Source: Dipteris shenzhenensis
Lineage: Eukaryota; Polypodiophyta; Polypodiopsida; Gleicheniales
DNA length: 64,000 nt
Strand: one strand, 5' to 3'
NCBI GenBank assembly: GCA_047967505.1
Contig: CM106539.1
Shown: positions 1-11,639 of the stretch, one piece after another
Position numbering within the stretch: the stretch's first letter is position 1
Layout: each line of letters starts with the position of its first letter
Translations under genes and position numbers: made by a program
Notes under the pieces: generated by a model
What the model was told of the DNA's origin: nothing
Databases searched by the model: none
Seen by the model: the letters and a program-made list of their open reading frames with translations, nothing else

Positions 1-335
1 GTCATCGAGTTCCCTTCCCTCCAAAAAGGATGAGCAAGGCAACATAGCTGAGGCACATATGCTATTTAAGATAGCAAGGGGGCACAAAGAGAGAAAGGGG
101 AGAGAATGACCAAGAGAGGAGGACATAAAGTGTGGGATCGCTAGATCATTAATCCATCCAATGAAGTGTACACTAAGTTACTGGTCTACAATAATAAAGT
201 TTAGGTGAACACATGTTTATTCCTTTTAAGCTTATAAAAGGTGTATGTTTCTAAAACATTGCAACACTTGTGTGGGCAACACAAGTTTTGGATCATCTCA
301 ACAGTCTCTAGAGGTTATGCCTATAGAATCTCAGG

Positions 336-628
336 GATGTTTTTATCGAAGCTATGCTTAAATATTAATATAAAAACTTGGTAAAAGTTTTTAAGTTCAT
401 TTTTTTAGTTTCACATTATTGGTAGAATGTAGTACTTTTTAATATATTTTCTTTTAAAATTTGAAGAAATAAATGTAAATTCTGGCAAAAATTTACATTT
501 TTTTGGATAAAAGTTTCGAATCCTGGCGAATGTTTGAAACATTTATTTTTATTAAGGCATACAAACTTTTGACACCAATATAAAATTTTAGCTTCTTAAC
601 AAAAGTAACTTGAAAAAATCATCCATGT
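336..628. repeat. Dispersed AT-rich repeat, copy A
   Basis: This roughly 290-bp segment recurs in the same orientation at about 48,933-49,233. Both copies start near TTTTTATCGAAG and end at AAAAAATCATCCATG, with many substitutions and small indels between. The family is unknown and no ORF is preserved. It is probably an old non-coding transposon fragment. The rest of 1-1,490 is AT-rich and I see no gene in it. Confidence 0.7.
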
Positions 629-795
629 TATAGATGGATCGTAGTAACTAATATAATCTTGACATGCTCTTTGATGATAGAAGATGAATTAACTTACATG
701 TTACTACAAGAATGTCTAAAGGTGGATATGAACATAGATACAAAGACATCTGCATAGTTATAATTGCATAGAAGTACTTGGTAAAGCATCATCAC

Positions 796-797
<2 letters not shown>

Positions 798-847
<50 letters not shown>
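798..847. repeat. (GA)n microsatellite
   Basis: About 50 bp of uninterrupted GA dinucleotide repeat. ORFs through it are low-complexity Leu-Ser or Arg-Glu artefacts. Confidence 0.98.
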
Positions 848-849
<2 letters not shown>

Positions 850-1757
850 TGAACAACTGTGGAATTCTCTCCGCGGGTTTGTCACAATTTGCATACTAGT
901 AAAAAAGAAACTGAGCCTCACATGCATACTACTACATTCCGAAGGATTCTATAATAGCTAAGAGGCAAGCTTCTTGGCTAATTGAGTAGTTACATAAGCT
1001 CTTAACCTATGCAATATATGCTAACATTCTTGTGCAATCCTTGTGCAGATGACATAAACTCTCCAACTGGATCAATCTCACGAATCTCATGTGTCCTTTT
1101 CTCCAAAACCGATCGTATATTCGTGCGCACACATTACATACTTTTTGGACTACCTTGGAGGGGTAGGACTAAGTGAAGGTTTGCGTTGGAGAGAAAGGGA
1201 AAATGAGGGATTTTGGTATTTAATATATTCCTGCATTGTCATTCTCTCGGTGCCCTTTCTCTATTTAATGCAATTAGATGCAATTGCCTATTTTATTTGT
1301 TTGCAATTGTGTATTGAATCTTGATGCTTTATTAATGCTTCATTTTAGGTGATTAAGTAAATGTCATTGACTAGCCACTCCATGCTGATGAGATGCTCCT
1401 TTGCCAGCTGCAATTTCGTTCTCCTCTCCTTCCTTTGCAAGTTGCTTGTGAGATGTCTTGTCGAGTAGTATTGAGTCGATCGAACTCTCATCTAGACTTT
1501 GTCATGAGCACTTCTGTGACCATTTTGTCCATTTGCATCGAAGGAAGCTAAACACAAGAGTAAGAGAGAGGATCTAGAAGTGGAGAGGACAACTACTGAG
1601 AAGGATCTCATGTTGTTTGGGCCATGCTGAAGAAGCAGGCGAGCAATGGTGACACTCTTGGATACATCTATACACAATCTTGCTGAAGGAAATAGACACT
1701 ACAAGACATGGGCTGCTTTCCGACACTGATACCAACGCTAAATAAGAAGAATTTTTT

Positions 1758-1965
1758 TTAAACAAGTGGAAAGTGTTGGAATGTCCATCGGTGTGGATGT
1801 CGCAAAGAAACCATCGGTGTGGGAGTCGGTGTCACCATTGATAACATATGGTCGACAATGTTGGTGTGGGTGTCGATGTAATTGTCAGTATATAGCGATA
1901 CTGCAATATCGGTACAGGCATCAGTATATACCGATGTTTTTACCGAAGCGAAAATAAAATTTAAG
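1758..1965. other. GGTGTGG/GTCGGTGT-rich segment, unidentified
   Basis: Short imperfect repeats of CGGTGTGG, GTCGGTGT and CGATRT motifs run through this segment, and ATCGGT/ACCGAT-type inversions lie near 1,890-1,945. No protein can be assigned. It may be the end of a small transposon, but no clear terminal repeat pair was found. Confidence 0.25.
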
Positions 1966-2109
1966 GGGCAGCAGGATGGGGCTTGTTTCATTTCCATCCT
2001 ACCTCATAATTTATTTATTTATTGTTAAAATCATGATTAAATGTTATAAATGAGGTGTATATGTTAAAATTTTGCAAAGAAGGTCTATAAAGTAATGGCA
2101 AATTCACCA

Positions 2110-2262
2110 AAGGCTCGAAGCAATGCGCTACAAAATGGCAAAAGTGCTAAACTCCAAACTGGCAAATTCGTGCACTAATGTGCTACAAAATGGCAAAAGT
2201 ACTGGGCTCCAAAATGGCAAATCCGTCGAAGTAATGTGCTACAAAAGGGAAGAAGTGCCAAA
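2110..2262. repeat. Tandem repeat, about 56-bp unit
   Basis: The motif AATGYGCTACAAAA occurs at about 2,122, 2,177 and 2,233, with intervening AAATGGCAAAAGT and CTCCAAA blocks. This gives a period of 55-56 bp and just under three units. It lies immediately downstream (minus-strand sense) of the CACTA gene-2 remnant. Confidence 0.7.
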
Positions 2263-2290
2263 ATACTAAACGACTAAATGTCCTATCCTA

Positions 2291-3990
2291 CTATTGCTTC
2301 TCCTCTTCCTCCTTGCCCTCCTTATCCTCCTCCCCCTCCTTGTCCTCGGTCTCTTTGCGTGCACCCTCCTCGTCCTCCTCTCCCTCCTCGTCCTCTGTCT
2401 CTGTACGTGTGCCTGATCCCTTGCCCTCCTTTTTTGTGAGCCTAACTGCTTCTTCTTCAGATCCAATCTCTCCGTTTGGATCTTTGGATGGGTTGAATGT
2501 CCCTCCTTAAGAATGAAATAAGTTAGAAAAACTAAGAGCATAGATTATAAGACAATAGTGATAGTCAAATGATAATGAAGAAGAATAGGGTATACTCACA
2601 TGACATGCTGCCACCCTTTCCCAGCCAATGTCAACTCCTCTCTCCTTCTCCTTAAACCATGCCTTGGCTCCAATCCTAAACACCCTTCTGTACTTGTTGT
2701 CTGGAGGCCTTCTAATCACAGATTCTTGTGGATCCAAATTCAATCAGTTAGATATGAATAACAAAACATTTGAACGATTGAACATATTAGAAATTCAATA
2801 GAAGATAAATATATACTTACCACCCATGCCTCGTTGTCGAGTCTGCCACCGCTCTAGTCGAGGTGCGAAGGACCTACAGTCTCCAAGCATATCCTCGCCA
2901 CCCTCCACTGAGACTCAAACGTATCTGGATTCTCCTTGTGCTCCCTCTTTGCTCTCTTCCAATCTTTTGGGTCCGCCCACCCTGGCTTGTGCTTACCCTC
3001 CTTAACAATCTCTCTTAATTTGTATCTACAAGAGTTAAGGAGCTCCCCCATGTGTGTAAGCATGGCATTTTGATCAAACTCATACCTTTTAGGATTTGAA
3101 AATTATCTCTTGTGAAGCATCTATGACGGCCTCCTTGGCTCTATTGTCCTATTGGTTCCAAGGTTTGAATATATCCTTGGGGAAGTGGGTGCTTACCAAC
3201 CCCGTCATGTATCTGGTGATCGCCTTTTTGTCATCATCCTCTTGTATAACCTCCCCTGATGGTGGTCACTCTATAGGATAGGTCCTCGGGAAAAATAAAG
3301 TCCGAAGGATGCATAGCAGAGATAGAGCGAGCGCTTAAGGAGCAAGGAGTAGGGGAGCAAGTGGAGTGCTGTGGCCTGTAAGTGGAGAGGGAAAGGGACT
3401 AGACTGGTACTGTGTCTCATGATATAGGGGAGACCTGGAGTGGCAGGAGTGTCAAGACTCATGTACATCTCCTGTGCCACCATAGCAGCCTCGACCCTTA
3501 CTACTCTTTTTGGACCTACGATGGATATGCCCATGTGATGACCCCTTGGAAGGGGCTACAGGGGATGGCTATCGAGTAGGTAAAGCCTTCGATGTTCCTG
3601 ATCTACCCTCGAGGGTTGTCGGAGAGGGAACAGTGGAGGTCCTCTGGGATAGGAGAGAGAAGAATCTCGCTGCCTCTGTGTTGCTCATGGTTGCGATAAA
3701 CTCATCAGGACTCTTGACGAAGCCATGGGCTACTAGCAAAGGAGTTCCCTAAGGAGTAGTCCCTTAAGGACTTGGCCCCTGGGGAGTCCACCCAGGGGTA
3801 GGTCCCTCAAGAGTCGACTGAATGGAATCGAAGTCCTCTGGAGAGTAGAGCCCATGATGTCTCCTCCTAGAAGGAGCCCGATGATCATGGAGAGTCTTCT
3901 CTCCAGAAGTGCGACGTGCTGACATGTCTAATTTAATGGGATTGGATAAACACAGACATAAACAAGAAAACAAGCACAAATACAAGAGCG
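2291..3990 (-). pseudogene. CACTA element second gene (En/Spm plant transposase type), degenerate
   Basis: Three blocks of a second CACTA gene can be read on the minus strand. An acidic Glu/Lys-rich tail ends at the TAG at 2,291-2,293; its exon starts near 2,505. A core at 2,854-3,063 contains NSCRYKLREIVKEGK, then DPKDWKRAKREHKENPDTF, then VGPSHLD. A Ser/Pro/Arg-rich, stop-interrupted N-terminal stretch runs to about 3,990. The core aligns with the second gene of CACTA copy 2 (36,822-37,280), which has WKKAMKATKADPS and MHFGAGGVDSWEA at equivalent places. The layout fits the plant transposase family found in En/Spm-type elements (Transposase_24-like). Frameshifts and stops show decay. The plus-strand transposase scrap at 4.16-4.49 kb suggests rearrangement of the same element. 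Confidence 0.55.
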
Positions 3991-4156
3991 GGTAAGAAGC
4001 GAAAAAAGCATTAAATACTTACACTTTACTTAAAAGATAATTTACTACTTAAAACTTAAGTTCAATTTACTAAAACTATGAAAAGACAATTTACTTAAGA
4101 CCACAATATATTATCATATATCTCCATACAATCCATTACCATATGTATCCAAAAGA

Positions 4157-4490
4157 GACACAAGGGGAGTGCGAGAAGAATTGCATGAGATGGGTAGGAT
4201 GAGGGTAGGATGCCTCACTTGTGGCCCCAAGAGCGTGTGCGTAGAACTCAAGAGTGTGGTTCTACAACTTAGGAGGGTGGTTCAGGAACCCAAGAGTGTC
4301 CTCTTAGAATTTATCCCGAAGGCACCATGGATCCTTTCCAAGGTAGAGACAAGAGTCAAGGCAGATATTGCATCTTTTCGGACACCCATGGGATACATGC
4401 GTTGCCTAAGGGAAAGTTTACAAAGGACAATAAGCTTAGTGGCCTCAAGTCCATGATTGGCACAAGGTCTTACAAGTATTCTACATGCTA
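4157..4490 (+). pseudogene. CACTA transposase fragment (DUF4218-adjacent segment)
   Basis: The plus-strand frame carries PKAPWILSKVE and TPMGYMRCLRESLQ. After loss of one base near 4,452, another frame continues with the HDWHKVLQVFY block. The same order (APWKLSKLE, TPTGCMRCLKGAF, FHDWHKILEV) occurs on the minus strand in CACTA copy 1 at 13,373-13,615. It is therefore a scrap of the TNP2-type transposase between the Transposase_21 and DUF4218 regions. It lies opposite in strand to the adjoining gene-2 remnant. Confidence 0.65.
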
Positions 4491-4499
4491 GCTTGAAAG

Positions 4500-5528
4500 A
4501 AGAGTAGAACTAAGATTGTGATGCTTTCGTGTAACTTACATGATTGTGACGCATTGTTATAACTGCTTTGTTGCTTGGGTAGTTTATCCTCCCAATTTTA
4601 TTGAGAGGATGCTTATAAGATGTTAGAACCGTGCTATCTACAAGATCACTTTATGATAATTTCCATATGACATTTGAGTTTAGCTGTGTTGATCCATCAA
4701 CATTAGGATCACCTATATCACAAAGCTTTTGTATTCTAGTTTTGTGACAAAGATCGTGATCGATTACCCTCGGTGTCATCGTTCTTGATTTGGGGATAAG
4801 CAATCAGCATACCATGCTCATAAGGACCCGGTCCAACTCCTGTGTGATTCTGTATGGTTAATTGGGAATCTCGGAGTATTTACCCCAATCATTGATTTCA
4901 AATAGTGTTTCCTATTGGCCGGCCAAATGAATGCCATTCATCTCGTTGCATGCAAAGCAGTGAGCACCATTAGTAATACTGTCGGACCATTATAACCAAC
5001 AAGAATAAAAGCACTAGGTGCATGTATTGAAAGAATCATTAGGTTTTTAATCAAACTCAGGAGTCAGAATCTGTTTGGACCCTGCTTTCGTAGGCCTCAT
5101 GTATCATCTTGTGTGAAGTGGCTCTTTTACTGGAGAGACGAGAAGCACCATCGAACCTAGAGCTTGAATACAATTACTACGATTTTACAGCAGTGTTCTG
5201 TTCTACAAGTATGTGCATGTACCAACGTGGGAGATCTGTGTACGGTAGCTTTTAGTGATTACAGGCCACTGTACTGATGTCCGTTGTGAAAAAAGAGGAG
5301 AAACAATGGTAGACAAACTACCTCTACGTAGTTCTAAGCCTCCTAGGAACAGCACACGCTGTAGTTGTATACGTAGAAGTACCAGCAGTTATTCCAATTT
5401 ACTTACAGCAGCCGTGGACAGTATGTCTACAATTCATGAAATGTGCAGAATAAGAACGTAATCACAGGACGGTGCATGGGTCGGCTTTGAAAAGAAAGGT
5501 GAAGCTGCAGTTAGGACGTCTGATTTGT
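4500..5528. other. Intergenic region downstream of the NAC gene
   Basis: I find no supported gene here. The part next to 5,528 should contain the 3' UTR of the minus-strand NAC gene. No convincing poly(A) signal could be chosen by eye. The short ORFs have no recognisable features. Confidence 0.5.
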
Positions 5529-7114
5529 TCACAATTGCGGCGCGCCAGCTGAGTTGGGATCGGAGTACAGCCAGAAGCTTTCCAGATCCGAGGCGAAGCG
5601 GGGAAGCTGTGAGGGATGGACGCTAGGGGGTACAGGGTTAGACGTGCAGCCGTCGGGGAGGAAAGTCCGGGATGAGAGGCTGGAAGCTGAGAAGCTGCTA
5701 GCATGTTGCTGATGCTGAGGCGCTGCAGGGTGATGGTGAAGGTGGTGCTGATCTCGCAGGAGAGGCTGGTAAGGGGGAGGCCGATGGATTAAGCGGTGGA
5801 GGTGGTCGGGCGGTTGGTCGAGGGTGGTGAAGTTGTGGAGGAGGGGAGGTGGGGAGGCGAGAGGGAGGCGGGCATTGAGGTGGGGGGAGGAGGCCGAGGG
5901 GGAGTTGAGGAAGGTGGTGGTGGTGGAAGGTGGAGGATGGCGTGGGGAGGTGGCGATGAAGGGTGGAAGGGGAGGTTGGGCGGCGAAGGGAGGGAGGGAG
6001 TAGTGATGGAAGAGGGGATCGCAGACGAGGGGGCGCGATTCCAGGAGATCAGGGAAGACCTGGGCGGCGACAGAGCTACTCCGCCGCATTTCCGAGGGCG
6101 CCACCTTCTTCACGCCGGCGTTCTTATTGAATACTCGACAAACAACCCACTCCTCCTGCCCACCATCTTCCCACGTTAGCGCCTAGCGCCGCCGCCACGC
6201 GCACAATCACATACAATACAAACAGTACGCCATAGCCTTACCTTGCCTGCTGATGATCCTCCCCTCGCCGCCACCTTCGACTCATGATCGCCGCCGCTGT
6301 TGCCTAATTCCGCCCTGTACTCGTGCATCACCCAGTTCGTCTTCTGTCCCTTCGGTGCCCTCCCCTTGTAGAACACTAGCGTCTTCTTCATCCCCACCAG
6401 CATCTTCTTCGCCCCTCGTGCGCTCACCACCTCTCGGTCCTTTCCCGTCGCCTTCCAGTACCCCGCCGCCGTCGCTCGATTCGTTCGCGTGCCTGTTGGA
6501 TACTTCCAATCCCGTAAGCTGTAGAAATACCATTCTTTCTCTCCCATCTCGGCCTTGCCTGCTCATGAAACACAGAAAACCACCCAACCAACATTACAGT
6601 AAGTTCGACTAAATCAACAGCTGTAGCTTCCTGGTCTCCTTCCTGCATAAGAATATACTGCGCAAATAATTATATATTCTCGTAAAGCTTCGCTCAATCT
6701 GTGCATCGGACATATAATTCCTGTACAGTGCCGACGAGCCTGGCTGAGACGTTATCGCTACAAGAACGGATCGATGACTCATTGCAGCTATCAACCTGAT
6801 CCTAACAAAGATAACCTGCCTAGCACAAGAGAGCGATCGTTCCGCATCGTTAATTGAAAACATTCTATATGATTCGGAGATTAAAGACCAGTCAAGTTGA
6901 AATTCCATCCACTGCACATACTCGGCAACTCCCAAGGCTCGCATCTGTTGAGGTCCACGTCTCCGATAACCCGATCTTTGAAGTTGGCGTTTTCGATCTT
7001 CCTCGCAAGATAATAAGTTACGAGCTCCTCGTCCGTTGGATGAAACCGAAAACCCGGGGGTAGCCAGGGCTGTCCCTGATCATGGCTAGATGTGCACGTA
7101 GGCCAAGCTTGCAT
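5529..7114 (-). CDS. NAC-domain transcription factor, three exons
   Basis: A plant-specific DNA-binding transcription factor, expected in the nucleus. Predicted exons are 7,114-6,922, 6,558-6,242 and 6,155-5,529. The introns are 363 and 86 bp, both GT-AG, and the joined frame is 378 residues. ATG 7,112-7,114 is the first in-frame ATG before the domain. Exon 1 has subdomain A ([19 protein letters not shown]) and ends in [12 protein letters not shown]. Exon 2 has [36 protein letters not shown] and [17 protein letters not shown], ending after HEYR plus a Gly/Ser-rich stretch. Exon 3 opens with [14 protein letters not shown] (subdomain E). The remaining C-terminus is rich in Pro, Ser and His, as expected of a NAC activation region. 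Intron positions match the usual NAC gene structure. The CEPWELP and GRAPKG wording suggests the NAM/CUC group, but this is only an impression. I saw no miR164-type target peptide in exon 3. GC content is well above the flanks. Confidence 0.92.
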
Positions 7115-8561
7115 TTCCACACCTTCACGCGCGTCCTCGACGCACAATCTAAACCTTGCGATTCCAGAGGGCAAATGCGAAGGGATCGTCGCAGGAGTCT
7201 AATTTCTAAAAGCAATTTGTATGGGGACCGGAGTACTAGTTTTCTCCTGGCTACCCTAATCCTAGCGTTTGCAGGAGCGTTCCCCGACCCGATCTAGAGA
7301 TTTGCTCGCTTAACACGCAAAATCTTCTAACATTGCTCATGTGACAAGCTGCGCCTGTGGAGTTCAACAGATATACATAAATTGAGTAATGAACTGCGTA
7401 GCGTGCTGCTTTTAGAGGGGTAGGTGCCGAGTTGGAGACGTAGAGCGCTGAGGCGACTGTTGACAAGAGGCACACGGTGATGTGATGTAGGAAGAAGGAG
7501 GGTGTCAGAAAAGTACTACAAGATGCACAGGAGTGGAGGCCAGCTACAGGAGCAGGACGACGTGGATATAAAAGGCAGGAGTTAAGGACCAGACGATGAA
7601 GGAAAGACGGTCGCCACTATAAGAGGGAAAGACTCCGGATTCCGGAAGGAGAATTTAAAAATGGAAACGGGCAAAAGCAAAAGCGGCTTTCGACAAGGAG
7701 CAGGCATCATTCCCAAGGCCGTGCAAAGCAAGGCAAGGGGAGTCGGGAGCGAGAAGGAAGACTGGGAAGAATAAACAAGATTTCTCTTTCAGGTTCTGAT
7801 CTCATCTACATCTATGGGCGGTTAGTAAACATGACGGGTGACAAGAATTTTCCCTCGCCCACAAGCTGATGACATGCAAGGTGGAGCTCGGATGTGTGTG
7901 TGTGAGGATGGGGGTTGAAAGGACGAGCTTTGACACCTGAATATATTGAACTCTCACAAACAAGTCATCGTTCGACGTTTACCATAGGCTGGTCCAAGAG
8001 TATCCAGGCGTGTGAGGCTTGAGCATCCAGTAACAGCATCCACCACTGATAACATTTCAAAGAGTCACAAATATACGTTTCATTTAGCTCAATCTGGGCT
8101 CTCAGTGGGCTGATTCGAGCTCGGGCTCTATATTTTTACCTCATCTGCTCAGGATAGTATGCATTTTGTAAACCTTTGAAGTTTGAATGACAACTAGTAT
8201 CAATATGCGTGGGAATTTGGAAGGCCTTTGGGATGATGAACGAAAGCATGTCGGGCTTTGCAGGCATCGGATGATTGGGCAACAGAAACCTCTTGCACAA
8301 TCTGAACTATGAGGACTGGGTAATGTACAGAATTCAAATAGTTGTCCTCCTGGCGACAAGCTAGCGTACAGGCTTTGAACATTCATTGAAAAGATGCCCT
8401 TTTTCCTGGCGTAGTATCAAACATCGAAAAAAATACCAGTCAGCGTCCTTGTGCTTGAGAGAGAAGAGAGAGTGCAGCCTGCAGCCAAATCACCATTGAA
8501 CAACCGCGATCTTGCCACGGCATCTGCCCACGGGTCAACGGCCATCATGAACATCATCGAC
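7115..8561. promoter_or_regulatory. Presumed upstream/promoter region of the NAC gene
   Basis: No gene is supported here. By position the part next to 7,114 holds the 5' UTR and promoter of the minus-strand NAC gene. I could not choose a minus-strand TATA box. A plus-orientation GATATAAAAGG at about 7,564-7,574 is the clearest TATA-like string, but it faces away from the gene. GC content falls gradually from the gene outward. Confidence 0.35.
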
Positions 8562-8942
8562 TTATTCGCCTCTGTACACTTGCCACGTTACCAGGCCCAC
8601 TAGCCATGCTCCTCTGTCATCCATTACGAATCTACGATCCATCCCATTTAGCCTTTGATCATCATCAGCGTCATACGGCTCAAGAAAATTTCCTGATAGA
8701 CAATCGAGAATCGAGATGAGCGATCGATCGTAGGCTGATTCGTGAAGTGCTCGAGGGCCGTTGAGCCTCATCAACTTCTCCATTGCTCCTGCCACGCATT
8801 CAGGGGGATAATACAAGCTGATCCGGACTCCGGAGTCTGGATTCTTAATAAGGGTGAATGATTTGTAATGATTGAGCAGGATCTGATAGATGGTGAACCA
8901 GAGCGCTCCTTCCAAATTTCGTGCCTGTCTGGGTAAAAGCAT
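8562..8942 (-). CDS. Hypothetical protein, about 126 residues, unidentified
   Basis: This ATG-initiated frame starts at 8,942 and ends in a stop at 8,562. The composition looks protein-like rather than low-complexity, with segments such as SGVRISLYYPPECVAGAMEK, ISILDCLSGNFLEPYDADDD and RRFVMDDRGAW. There is no signal peptide, membrane segment or domain that I recognise. It sits about 1.4 kb upstream of the NAC gene on the same strand, in the same moderately GC-rich island. It may be a real small gene, an exon of a larger one, or chance. Frames upstream to 9,196 are open in a different register, so splicing is possible but unproven. Confidence 0.3.
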   Translation of the reverse strand: MLLPRQARNLEGALWFTIYQILLNHYKSFTLIKNPDSGVRISLYYPPECVAGAMEKLMRLNGPRALHESAYDRSLISILDCLSGNFLEPYDADDDQRLNGMDRRFVMDDRGAWLVGLVTWQVYRGE

Positions 8943-9199
8943 CGGACATCCTCTCTCGAAGAAACAGACAACAGCATGCAAAGTTGCAATTTACAAACTA
9001 TTGCCTTCTGATAGGTCGCCAAGGCGTTGGAGCTATTATCTATACTTTGCAAAGCTCCAACGCGGTGGCTACATCGTCCAAGTTCCAGCATACAGCAAAA
9101 TCTTCTATGCTTCTCACTGAAGAATTGCGCCGCTTTGCTCGTATGCTCTTTGAGCCCAAATCGTACGTCTTGATCTCCTCTTTCAGCGATCACCAAAAC

Positions 9200-9950
9200 T
9201 GACGGTGTCCGGCCACGCTTGTCTGCTGTTGATCGTTGCTACAATTGGTCCCATAGGAGGGCGGCCACATGCACCGCTGAATGGAGGGAAAACAGCGGTT
9301 AAGCGGTCCACACATGCACGCCAAAATCCAAGGGCAACTAGCGGTTTGGGCCTTGGAGTCCACCCAGCTCAACAATGCAAAGTTTAGAGGGGTCAAAACC
9401 CCGTGGGTGGATTCCTAAGAAAACTTAGCTAGACCCTCCAGCATTTGCTCAATCCCTTGTGGGAGCATTTGGTCAAGGTGAGTTGCTTCTGATTTCAAAG
9501 GTCTACTGCAGATTCAGAGGCCTGTTGTGGAACTTGGCTGTTTGGAGAGCTACATGTGGTTGCACTCTAATCCATTTAGCGCGGATTACATCATTGCAGC
9601 TCCTTTGATTAAATATTGGGATAATACTTGCTTCTCCCTCATCAAGAGTCATACTACCTAAAATCTAGTCAATCAAGAGAGCACAAAAAATTTACGATGC
9701 ATGGTGTCCTCGGAATGTGCACCATTTCAGATGAAGCGTACCATGAATCAAGCATATACAATTTAAAAGATTAAAAGAGCATACTACATAGTCCTTTGTC
9801 TTGCACCATGGGACCATCTTAACCCCATTATAGATTCAAAATTGAGCCCCTACCATAAGATTAGCCCCTTTCTCTTTTATATCACTCATTGACCCTCTTA
9901 GCATGAACCACCTTGTAATCATGGTACGGTCTAAAAGAGAATCAAGAACA
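9200..9950. other. Intergenic, nothing recognised
   Basis: The base composition declines from the GC-rich island toward AT-rich repeats. Short ORFs on both strands around 9,190-9,400 show no domain. I see no repeat or terminal structure. Confidence 0.4.
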
Positions 9951-9959
9951 TGGAAACTC

Positions 9960-11050
9960 ATTAAACTTTAGTACAAGATTTTCACTTTGAAACTCTTTAT
10001 TATATATACAAAATGATAAAATAGTACTTTATGGCATTAATCAAGAGGTTGTGGAAAGCGAGGCTCACAAGGGGCTTGAGTAGATCATGGTGGAACATGA
10101 GAACTAGTACATGTGCTTGAATGTATGGAAATAGTGAAAGGGAAGCGTGAATATATGGGAATAGTAAAGAGAATAACTTGTTAGTCTTGCACAATATCAA
10201 CCCATACCATGACAAGTTATAGATTTGCACTTTGTGATGTAGAATCTAATTTTACATTTCCTACAACTTCCAACATAATTTCAACTCTTGTATTGTGTCC
10301 ACACCCTTTCGAATGATCACATCATGAGGCTTCCACTTCATAAAAAATGATGCCATGTAAAGTTGCATGAATTTGGTATATGATGTGCACTCACCTTGCA
10401 GATGAATATGGAAATATGATGTCTTTATCACTAGGTTGAAAAAAGGACTAGTCTTTATCAATGGTCACTATGCTTTTTAATAATATGTGTGTTATTCATG
10501 TGGGGGGCTCTAAATCATTACACATTTTGTGTAACTAAAAATCAAGTTTCAATAAAAGATGGTATTCAACATGTACGTACATGAGACAAACTCTAGAATT
10601 CAAGCACGTTGTGAAGCTTAAGATATCCAATATATACACGTATTGTACCTATATATGCCCTTGTCTTATTAAGATTGAGGTTGGAAATATAGCCACTCCT
10701 CAACATAAATATTTTAATTTATGTGGAAATGAATGCAATGGGGGAAATCTATCATGGATTCTAATCAAGGAAACGTTATGACAATGATTAAATTCAATTT
10801 TATACATGAACTATAATTTGTGCACGTATAAAACTTATCTTTTATGAATTGCGATAGTGAAATACAAATTTATAGGTAATTTTGTGCTTTCAAAGTATAC
10901 TTTTGTTATTTACTATTCTTCAATGGCTTGGACAATAACATAACCAAGACTTTGAATTTGAGATCTAATATAATGGTTTCAATTTTGTATGCAATCAAGC
11001 CATGAAAACCATAGTTGGTTCTAAATAGTTCATAATATTGTGTAGAAGCT
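9960..11050. repeat. Dispersed repeat family X, copy 1
   Basis: About 10,190-11,050 matches 58,370-58,960 in direct orientation. Shared blocks include CCACTTCATAAAAA, GATGTGCACTCACCTTG, GAATATGGAAATATGATG and ATTTGAGATCTAA. The first part, 9,960-10,150, is repeated again at 11,640-11,790. On the minus strand both large copies share a short peptide around QGECTS-x-T-x-FMQLL or its equivalent, with FMKWK-x-HDVI. This suggests an eroded coding segment, but I cannot assign the family. Confidence 0.65.
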
Positions 11051-11639
11051 TGCATTTCAATATATTGAGATTATGGCATGGCTCACTTGAGAGGAATTGG
11101 AGGAGCAATAATCCTTGGCTCATTGTTGATACAACATTTGGTGACCATTCATGAATGGTACGGTCCTCATTTAGGTAAGCTAAAGTTGTTATGATCCAAA
11201 CCTTAGCAAATTATGTCAAACTATAATGGATGGCACAAAGGTGTCAAAACTAGTTAATAACTTCTAATTTAAGCCTTATTTTGGGATGGGATGCCAAAGT
11301 CATGGAACTCCGTTGCATTTGTGCATAATTCTTTAAATATATGGTGCAAATTCTTCACATTTGGTGTTGCATGAGAATGTCGGACATGAGTTCAACTATT
11401 GTTCATACAGCTCTTGTGACCCATGGTCATCACAAATCGCTCATATAATTCCTTGCCAAGTCCATTCAAAGCAATTTGAACTAGTCTTTCATTCTTTGTT
11501 GCTTAATCTATGGAAGTCAATTGATGAACAATATATTTTAATTTTGGCAAGGTAATTTGAATCTAATTAATTGAAAGTCTCTTTGTATTATTGAGTTGCA
11601 TTTCCAACAATATGATATCAGACATATTTATCAACCTTT

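Noticed and set aside
694-927. ORF with long Leu-Ser repeat
   Set aside because: It is created by the (GA)n microsatellite read on the minus strand; there is no other coding evidence.
2313-2510. Ser/Pro-rich plus ORF and Arg-rich minus ORF over the same bases
   Set aside because: Both are shadow frames of the acidic C-terminal exon of the CACTA second gene.
5796-6179. 127-codon Gly-rich plus-strand ORF
   Set aside because: It is antisense to exon 3 of the NAC gene; the Gly/Glu bias mirrors Pro/Ser codons on the other strand.
6253-6612. 119-codon Pro/Ser-rich plus-strand ORF
   Set aside because: It is antisense to NAC exon 2 and intron 1, with no independent support.
6609-6944. 111-codon minus-strand ORF upstream of NAC exon 2
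   Set aside because: It lies mostly in intron 1 and adds no NAC sequence; the splice sites at 6,922 and 6,558 explain the gene better.
7564-7574. TATA box of a plus-strand gene
   Set aside because: No plus-strand gene was recognised downstream, so the string may be chance.
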